A stretch of 5,502 nt of DNA from an uncultured Ignavibacteria bacterium (lineage in GTDB: Bacteria > Bacteroidota > Ignavibacteria > Ignavibacteriales > Ignavibacteriaceae). Positions within the stretch are counted from its first letter, which is position 1, and each line of letters starts with the position of its first letter. The stretch spans positions 1-5,502 of the forward strand of contig CALKUG010000319.1 in the NCBI GenBank assembly GCA_937996765.1. Direction: 5' to 3'. This document shows, in pieces, positions 1 to 4,343 of the stretch. The translations under genes and the position numbers were made by a program. The notes beneath the pieces were generated by a model. It did no database searches. It was not told where the DNA came from and worked only from the letters and a program-made list of their open reading frames with translations.

Positions 1-1
1 T

Positions 2-1246
2 TGGGAAATAACCTCTTTTAACAAATCTGCCGAAAAAATAACAGGATTTGCAAAAGAGCATGCAATTGGAAAAAGATGTTGGGAAATTTTTAATTCCGCT
101 ATTTGTCGCAACGGTTGTCACATGGAGCACACCATGCTTCACTCTCGCGAAACAATCGGGAACGAACTACATATCCATAATAAAGAGCAGAAAAAAATTC
201 CGATTCGGGTGAATTCAAACGTTCTCATAGATCACAATGGTAACCGCATCGGGGCAATCGAGACTTTTATAGACATCTCCGAAATTAAATATCTCAGCGA
301 TCATCTTGCCGAAAAATTCTCCTTCTCAAATATCATTGGTCGTACAAAACAGATGGAAAAGATTTTCCAGCTAACCGAAAGTGTTTCACAAACCGATAGC
401 ACGGTTCTTATCACCGGGGAAAGTGGAACGGGTAAGGAGTTAGTAGCAAGGGCAATACATTTAAATAGCGCACGACAATCAGGACCCTTTATAGCCCTTA
501 ACTGCAGTGGGTTTGTGGAGTCGCTTATAGAGAGTGAGTTATTTGGTCATGTTGAAGGAGCTTTTACAGGAGCCATAAAAACAAAGATTGGCAGATTCGA
601 GATGGCTCAGGGTGGAACGTTATTTTTGGATGAAATAGGAGATATTTCTCAGTCGTTGCAAACCAAATTATTACGAGTAATTGAAACTCGGGAATTTGAG
701 AAAGTGGGAAGCAGTAAAACACAAAAGATGGATGTTAGGATTATAGCCGCAACAAACAAAAATCTCGCTGAGGAAATAACCGCCGGCAGATTCCGGCAGG
801 ATTTTTACTATCGCATAAACGTTATGAACATCCATCTACCACCCCTACGCAACCGAATGGACGATCTACCGTTTTTGATAGATCATTTTATTAAATCCAA
901 CAACGAGAAATTTAGTAAACGGATAACCTCGCTCTCCCCTCACGCATTTAACAATCTCAAGGCATATCAATGGCCGGGGAATATACGCGAACTCGAAAAC
1001 GTGATAGAGCATGCCTTTATATTATGCGATGGTGAAATGATACTCTCCGACCATTTACCGGAACGCATAACAGTAAAAAAGCCCGAAGGGTTAGCACTTC
1101 CCGGAGGTACAATATCACAATTTGCGGCCGCCGAAAAAGAGTTACTCACCAAGGCATTGGAGCGCAATAATTACAACAAAAAAGCCACAGCCGAGGAGTT
1201 AGGCATACACGTAACAACTCTCTGGAGGAAACTCAAAAAACCATAA
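2..1246 (+). CDS. Sigma-54-dependent PAS/AAA+/Fis transcriptional activator (5' partial)
   Basis: A bacterial enhancer-binding protein that would use ATP hydrolysis to open sigma-54 RNA polymerase promoters. The frame is open from base 2, and the residues before the first ATG (position 122) belong to a PAS domain, so that ATG is internal and the true start lies upstream; 414 residues are visible. In visible numbering: PAS domain about 1-100, ending in the usual 'IGAIETFIDISEI' linker, with Cys26, Cys35 and Cys39; AAA+ domain about 108-340 with Walker A GESGTGKE (139-146), sigma-54 contact loop GAFTGA (186-191), Walker B GGTLFLDEIGD (204-214) and the conserved 'FRQDFYYRINV' segment; Fis-type HTH at about 378-412, ending in 'TTLWRKLKK'. 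All ATPase and sigma-54 contact motifs are intact, so it should be active. No receiver domain is visible, but one could lie upstream. The signal and target genes cannot be told from this window. Confidence 0.95.
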   Translation, partial: WEITSFNKSAEKITGFAKEHAIGKRCWEIFNSAICRNGCHMEHTMLHSRETIGNELHIHNKEQKKIPIRVNSNVLIDHNGNRIGAIETFIDISEIKYLSDHLAEKFSFSNIIGRTKQMEKIFQLTESVSQTDSTVLITGESGTGKELVARAIHLNSARQSGPFIALNCSGFVESLIESELFGHVEGAFTGAIKTKIGRFEMAQGGTLFLDEIGDISQSLQTKLLRVIETREFEKVGSSKTQKMDVRIIAATNKNLAEEITAGRFRQDFYYRINVMNIHLPPLRNRMDDLPFLIDHFIKSNNEKFSKRITSLSPHAFNNLKAYQWPGNIRELENVIEHAFILCDGEMILSDHLPERITVKKPEGLALPGGTISQFAAAEKELLTKALERNNYNKKATAEELGIHVTTLWRKLKKP

Positions 1247-1259
1247 GGGTTGTGTTTTG

Positions 1260-1291
1260 TTTGCACAGTAAAAGCCCCTTGAGTATATTTG
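1260..1291 (+). promoter_or_regulatory. Bacteroidota-type promoter of the tRNA-Gln gene
   Basis: The -33 box TTTG (1260-1263) and the -7 box TATATTTG (1284-1291) are separated by exactly 20 bp. This is a full match to the known Bacteroidota housekeeping consensus TTTG-N19-21-TAnnTTTG. Transcription should begin a few bases after 1291, leaving only a short leader before the tRNA 5' end at 1306. The promoter begins 13 bp after the activator stop codon, so the tRNA does not depend on read-through. Confidence 0.8.
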
Positions 1292-1305
1292 TAGTCTTAA
1301 ATCAC

Positions 1306-1378
1306 TGCCTTGTGGTGTAATTGGCAACACGTCTGACTCTGGATCAGAAGACTCTAGGTTCGAGCCCTAGCAAGGCAG
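1306..1378 (+). tRNA. tRNA-Gln (anticodon CTG)
   Basis: A complete cloverleaf folds by hand. The acceptor stem TGCCTTG/CAAGGCA has 7 of 7 pairs. The D stem GTG/CAC closes a ten-base loop containing GG. The anticodon stem TCTGA/TCAGA closes the loop CTCTGGA, with anticodon CTG at 1339-1341, reading CAG (Gln). The variable loop is 5 nt. The T stem CTAGG/CCTAG closes the loop TTCGAGC. The first pair is U1:A72 and the discriminator is G73, both usual in bacterial tRNA-Gln. The 3' CCA is not encoded (CCC follows), so it must be added by CCA-adding enzyme. A second isoacceptor for CAA codons would have to be elsewhere in the genome. Confidence 0.96.
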
Positions 1379-1419
1379 CCCCTCTTGAAGCTAAGTTAAC
1401 ATTTCCCTGCTTTATTCCC

Positions 1420-2808
1420 CTATTTCACTAACAACAATTTTTTACTTTCGGAGTAACTGCCTGCTTTAAGGGTGTAGATATACATTCCGCTGGGTAACCC
1501 TGAAGCATCAAAGTTACTATAATATGTTCCGGGTTGCTTCACCTCATCTACCAATGTTGCAACTTCTTCACCCAGCATTGAGAATACCTTCAACTGTACT
1601 ATACTTTCAGTGGCTATAGAATACTCAATGGTAGTGCTTGGATTAAAGGGATTCGGGTAGTTTTGTAAAAGTGTATAATGTTCGGGTGCATTTTGTTCCT
1701 CAACATCTACTGTTGGTATAAGGTATCTTGCCACACCTCCGTATTGGTCCACTCCTTCTATTCTTACTATTACTCCGCCTACCCAGAGGTATTTTCCATC
1801 AAAGAGTAAATTTGTTACCAGTCCTTCTATTCCCCCCCCATTGAGTTTACTCCATTTTATTCCATCCCACATTGCGACTTGGCCGTAATCAACTCCTCCA
1901 CTCTCTATAAATGGTCCGCCTACATATATATGGTCGCCGACTTCAACAATTGAAAGTACTGATTCGTCTATTCCTTCAGCGAGTGGGTACCACGTATTAT
2001 TTCTATACACAGCTATGTGATTAGCAGGGACACCGTTAATTGATGAAAAATTACCGGAAGCATACAATCCGTTTTTGGTAGCCAATAACTCGTAAATTGC
2101 TAAAGTATCTGATGTTTCATTGGGTGTAATCGAGCTCCATTGATTACCATCCCACATAGCTATACCCTTAAACTTTTTTGCACCTGAGCCCGTTATACGT
2201 CCACCTGCATAAACAATTTCGTTGCGTGCAGTAAGAGTGTTAATTGTTCCCTCTAATCCATCTCCCATAGCATAAGCATTCTCGCCATCCCATGCCATCA
2301 GACCCTTTATCTCGCCTGTATCGGGCGCAGTAGCTTTGGCACTTATATCTCCACTAAGGTATAAAAATTTATCATCGGTGGCCATCTCAACCAATTTACC
2401 AGCTGTAAAAGCTGTTGCAACAACTGTATCTGCATTGAGATAAGAAAATGAAAAACGGGGACCCATTTTCGATGTTTCACCGTTGAGGTAGAGCACCCCC
2501 CTAAAGTTAATAAGACCGGTTACTTGATCATTTTTGTTGAAAGGATCAGCATAATTAATGGAAACTATTTTTTCATCACGAAATGCGGCAATATCCGAGG
2601 CAAAATAGGTGAATACGTCTGTGGCTATAAAATAACCACCAAAATAAACTGTGTTCCCCACCTTCGCCATGGATTGTATAAAATTTATTCCTACGGGATT
2701 AAAAGAGAATGGTAACGGCTCCCAATGGGCTTGTGCGCGCAAACTTGACGCAAAAAATAATACAATTACTGTAACTGAAATCCACCGTGTTATATTGATC
2801 ATCTTCAT
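1420..2808 (-). CDS. Secreted beta-propeller protein with T9SS C-terminal sorting domain
   Basis: A 462-residue exported protein of unknown function. Residues 1-27 form a signal peptide: basic start, hydrophobic stretch SVTVIVLFFASS, and likely cleavage after AQA27. Residues of about 29-365 contain seven 'hY-x-GG/SG/NG' strand signatures near positions 54, 106, 149, 199, 248, 294 and 341, spaced about 43-52 residues. They are interleaved with 'A-MWDG-x-W' motifs at about 171, 218 and 313. This is the pattern of a kelch-like or galactose-oxidase-like propeller, and seven blades is my inference. Residues of about 378-462 are a type A T9SS domain with NYPNPFNPSTTI and 'GLPSGMYIYTLKAG', ending in LLLVK. 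The product should therefore reach the outer membrane surface or be released, with the C-terminus cleaved. The start at 2808 is preceded by an SD-like AGTAGG; a second ATG two codons later is possible. A G8 tract lies at residues 324-326. No catalytic motif was recognised. Confidence 0.9.
   Translation of the reverse strand: MKMINITRWISVTVIVLFFASSLRAQAHWEPLPFSFNPVGINFIQSMAKVGNTVYFGGYFIATDVFTYFASDIAAFRDEKIVSINYADPFNKNDQVTGLINFRGVLYLNGETSKMGPRFSFSYLNADTVVATAFTAGKLVEMATDDKFLYLSGDISAKATAPDTGEIKGLMAWDGENAYAMGDGLEGTINTLTARNEIVYAGGRITGSGAKKFKGIAMWDGNQWSSITPNETSDTLAIYELLATKNGLYASGNFSSINGVPANHIAVYRNNTWYPLAEGIDESVLSIVEVGDHIYVGGPFIESGGVDYGQVAMWDGIKWSKLNGGGIEGLVTNLLFDGKYLWVGGVIVRIEGVDQYGGVARYLIPTVDVEEQNAPEHYTLLQNYPNPFNPSTTIEYSIATESIVQLKVFSMLGEEVATLVDEVKQPGTYYSNFDASGLPSGMYIYTLKAGSYSESKKLLLVK
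1832..1839 (-). repeat. G8 homopolymer (C8 on plus strand) inside the propeller gene
   Basis: Eight consecutive C on the plus strand read as GGG GGG GG in the gene, coding for Gly-Gly-Gly at residues 324-326, between the sixth and seventh propeller signatures. It is the longest G/C run seen in the window. A one-base slip here would remove the last blade and the T9SS sorting domain, so it could act as an on/off tract for surface display. That role is inference; Gly-rich loops also produce such runs by chance. Confidence 0.6.
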
Positions 2809-2815
2809 GAATTAA

Positions 2816-2824
2816 CCTACTACT
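2816..2824 (-). promoter_or_regulatory. SD-like ribosome binding site of the propeller gene
   Basis: On the minus strand the sequence AGTAGTAGG ends 7 nt before the ATG at 2808. It contains AGTAGG, one mismatch from AGGAGG, at a normal distance. It favours this ATG over the in-frame ATG two codons downstream. Confidence 0.5.
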
Positions 2825-2840
2825 TTTTAATACCCTACCA

Positions 2841-2867
2841 CAAAAATTTATAGTGTTTTTGTTTCAA
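2841..2867 (-). promoter_or_regulatory. Possible weak promoter of the propeller gene
   Basis: On the minus strand AATTTTTG (2848-2841) matches TAnnTTTG at all fixed positions but the first, and is preceded by TATA. A TTG (2867-2865) lies 16 bp upstream, shorter than the usual 19-21 bp. It would give a leader of roughly 25-30 nt. The match is only partial in an AT-rich stretch, so it is a candidate only. Confidence 0.3.
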
Positions 2868-3033
2868 GTGAAAAAGCGGGTTAAATTGCCCGACTTCCCA
2901 CCGAGTGATTTGATTGGAATTGTTCAAAGAACTTACTTCAATCAATAATTCTTATTGCTAAACTAATTATTTTAAATTAAAAAAACAATGACAGAAATTG
3001 ACTCCCACTCTAAGTAGAAACATCCCTATAAAC
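2868..3033. other. Non-coding stretch between the divergent propeller and fic genes
   Basis: I see no convincing gene on either strand here. The stretch is AT-rich, especially at 2944-2990. It holds one nested imperfect inverted repeat (2911-2944). Just left of the fic operator array there is a possible degraded half-site TAAGTAGAA (3011-3019). Confidence 0.5.
2911..2944. repeat. Nested imperfect inverted repeat
   Basis: The outer arms TGATTGGAA (2911-2919) and TTCAATCA (2937-2944) pair with one bulged G. The inner arms GTTC (2922-2925) and GAAC (2929-2932) pair around an AAA loop. It lies about 100 bp upstream of the propeller gene start, so it could be an operator for that gene or a folded RNA. 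No T-run follows on either strand, so it does not look like an intrinsic terminator. Confidence 0.35.
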
Positions 3034-3140
3034 TGCAACTATATTTTTCCATAGTTGCACTTGGTGGCCTATCTGCAACTAAAAATACCGCTTAGTTGCA
3101 CTTATGGGGCTAAATGCAACTATAAATTTATATATTTGCA
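3034..3140. promoter_or_regulatory. Phased array of three inverted repeats, probable operator of fic
   Basis: Three dyads share the half-site TGCAACTA. Dyad 1 is TGCAACTAT (3034-3042) with ATAGTTGCA (3051-3059). Dyad 2 is TGCAACTAA (3074-3082) with TTAGTTGCA (3092-3100). Dyad 3 is TGCAACTATA (3115-3124) with TATATTTGCA (3131-3140), one mismatch. The first two are perfect. The dyad centres (3046.5, 3087, 3127.5) are exactly 40.5 bp apart, close to four helical turns, and the linkers between dyads are partly alike (CTTGGTGGCCTATC and CTTATGGGGCTAAA). The right arm of dyad 3 contains the TAnnTTTG promoter element of fic. The layout suggests cooperative binding of a dimeric regulator. The winged helix of the Fic protein itself is the nearest candidate, by inference. 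Confidence 0.8.
3131..3138 (+). promoter_or_regulatory. -7 promoter element of fic
   Basis: TATATTTG is a perfect TAnnTTTG box and is identical to the -7 box of the tRNA-Gln promoter in this window. No TTTG is present 19-21 bp upstream (the DNA there is GGGGC), so the promoter may be weak or need help from a bound protein. Transcription would start around 3143-3146, giving a leader of about 25 nt before the ATG at 3169. The box lies inside the right arm of the third inverted repeat. Confidence 0.6.
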
Positions 3141-3168
3141 GTTATGAATACAAAAACGTTTGGTTGTT

Positions 3169-4302
3169 ATGGATATTAAAGATTTTAAAGCAGGTTCTTA
3201 CAAACAGCAATATCGCTACAAGAGCTTTATGCCCGCACTTATAAACAAAGCTTGGGTAATAAGCGATAACTCCTTAATTAACATTCTCAGCGAAGCAAAT
3301 ATTAAGCTGGGTGAGTTAAATGTTTACTCTCAACTTGTGCCTGATGTAAGTTTTTTTATTAAAATGCATATCAGCAAAGAGGCAACCACCAGTAGCAGAA
3401 TCGAAGGCACTCAAACTACCATAACCGATGCATTACAAAAATTCGAACTTATTGTGCCTGAAAAAAGAGATGACTGGCTCGAAGTAAATAATTACGTTAT
3501 GGCTATGGAAGGGGCAATTTCATTGCTCAATGAATTGCCTATTTCTAATCGCTTAATAAGGGCTACTCATAAGGTATTGTTACAAAGTGCACGAGGTGAA
3601 CACAAACAACCCGGTGAATACAGACAATCCCAGAACTGGATTGGAGGTGCTTCGCTTAACGATGCAACTTTTATTCCCCCTGCCGCAAACGATTTGCCCG
3701 GTTTACTAACTGACCTTGAAAAGTTTATAAACAATGTTAATGATTCTTTACCCGATTTAATTAAGATCGGAATGGCTCACTATCAATTCGAAACCATTCA
3801 CCCCTTTTTAGATGGAAACGGTAGAATGGGCAGATTGCTCATTACTCTGTTTTTGGTTGAGAGAAAGTTGTTAACTAAACCCTCGCTGTATATTTCGGCA
3901 TTTTTTGATAAGCATCGCCAACTTTATTACGACAATCTTACACGAGTAAGAACCCACAACGAAATGACGCAATGGCTGAAATTTTTTCTCGAAGGCGTTA
4001 AATCAACGGCTGAAAGTTCTATCGAAACCTTGAAGGCCGTAGTGGTATTAAGAGAGGAATTGGAAGAAATAATAGCTGCTCGCTTAGGTCGCAAAACTAA
4101 ACTTGCACAATCTTTTTTGCTATACTTGTTTAAGCACCCCGTTATAGAAAGTGAGGATGCCGCCAATGCCCTCTCGGTTAATAAGTCAACTGCAAACCGA
4201 CTGATTGCCGATTTTATTCACTTGGGTGTTTTAACGGAAATTACCGGATATAAACGTAACAAAATCTTTAAATTTGCGCGTTACATCCGGCTTTTTGAGT
4301 AA
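3169..4302 (+). CDS. Class II Fic protein, putative protein AMP-transferase with winged-helix C-terminus
   Basis: A 377-residue cytoplasmic enzyme expected to transfer AMP from ATP to a hydroxyl of a target protein. Residues of about 1-95 form the Fic N-terminal domain, carrying the inhibitory motif SSRIEG (75-80), which fits (S/T)xxxE(G/N). Its Glu normally blocks productive ATP binding, and its N-terminal position defines class II. The Fic core (about 105-235) has PGEYR and NWIGG, the target-binding flap TFIPP (167-171) and a complete catalytic motif HPFLDGNGRMGR (211-222). Residues of about 310-377 are a winged helix, with a likely recognition helix around 338-353. Length and layout resemble the Shewanella oneidensis Fic family. 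A TTG at 3160 is in frame, but an upstream stop at 3145 limits choices and ATG 3169 is preferred; no SD is visible. It stands alone without an antitoxin partner, and the repeat array just upstream suggests autoregulation. The target protein is unknown. Confidence 0.93.
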   Translation: MDIKDFKAGSYKQQYRYKSFMPALINKAWVISDNSLINILSEANIKLGELNVYSQLVPDVSFFIKMHISKEATTSSRIEGTQTTITDALQKFELIVPEKRDDWLEVNNYVMAMEGAISLLNELPISNRLIRATHKVLLQSARGEHKQPGEYRQSQNWIGGASLNDATFIPPAANDLPGLLTDLEKFINNVNDSLPDLIKIGMAHYQFETIHPFLDGNGRMGRLLITLFLVERKLLTKPSLYISAFFDKHRQLYYDNLTRVRTHNEMTQWLKFFLEGVKSTAESSIETLKAVVVLREELEEIIAARLGRKTKLAQSFLLYLFKHPVIESEDAANALSVNKSTANRLIADFIHLGVLTEITGYKRNKIFKFARYIRLFE

Positions 4303-4320
4303 GTGAGGTTTTTATTGGGG

Positions 4321-4343
4321 AAAATAATTTAGAAATTATTTTA
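4321..4343. terminator. AT-only stem-loop between convergent fic and hydrolase genes
   Basis: AAAATAATTT (4321-4330) and AAATTATTTT (4334-4343) form a perfect 10-bp stem around an AGA loop, 18 nt after the fic stop. Its right arm overlaps the stop codon and last codons of the hydrolase gene. The position fits a shared bidirectional terminator, but the stem has no G-C pairs and no separate U-run follows, so it would be a weak one. Confidence 0.35.

Noticed and set aside
122..124. ATG 122 as the start of the sigma-54 activator.
   Set aside because: The upstream frame is open to the window edge and encodes the first half of the PAS domain, including two of the three cysteines before His40.
1558..1565. 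TGCAACTT in the propeller gene, resembling the fic half-site.
   Set aside because: A lone 7-of-8 match inside coding sequence with no partner at the right spacing.
2524..2715. A 63-codon plus-strand ORF opposite the propeller gene.
   Set aside because: It is antisense to a gene with clear signal peptide, repeats and sorting domain, and has no recognisable features.
2944..2971. Inverted repeat AATAATT/AATTATT with a 14-nt loop.
   Set aside because: It is short and entirely A/T in low-complexity DNA, so expected by chance.
3061..3077. A sigma-54-like -24/-12 arrangement (TTGG then GC with 10 bp between) within the fic array, tempting because a sigma-54 activator lies in the window.
   Set aside because: Only the GG and GC doublets and a few flanking bases match; the CAC after TGG is missing, and the bases are explained by the repeat units.
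3034..3140. CRISPR array as an explanation of the spaced repeats.
   Set aside because: The repeats are 9-base half-sites in alternating orientation, the spacers are short and similar to each other, and no cas gene is present.
3160..3168. TTG at 3160 as an alternative start of fic, adding three residues.
   Set aside because: ATG at 3169 is in frame and a commoner start; the extra residues match nothing recognisable and neither start has an SD to decide otherwise.
3144..3179. An 11-codon ORF starting at ATG 3144 and overlapping the fic start codon in another frame.
   Set aside because: It has no SD, begins about where transcription is predicted to start, and such short ORFs are common by chance in this AT-rich DNA; there is no sign of a leader-peptide mechanism.
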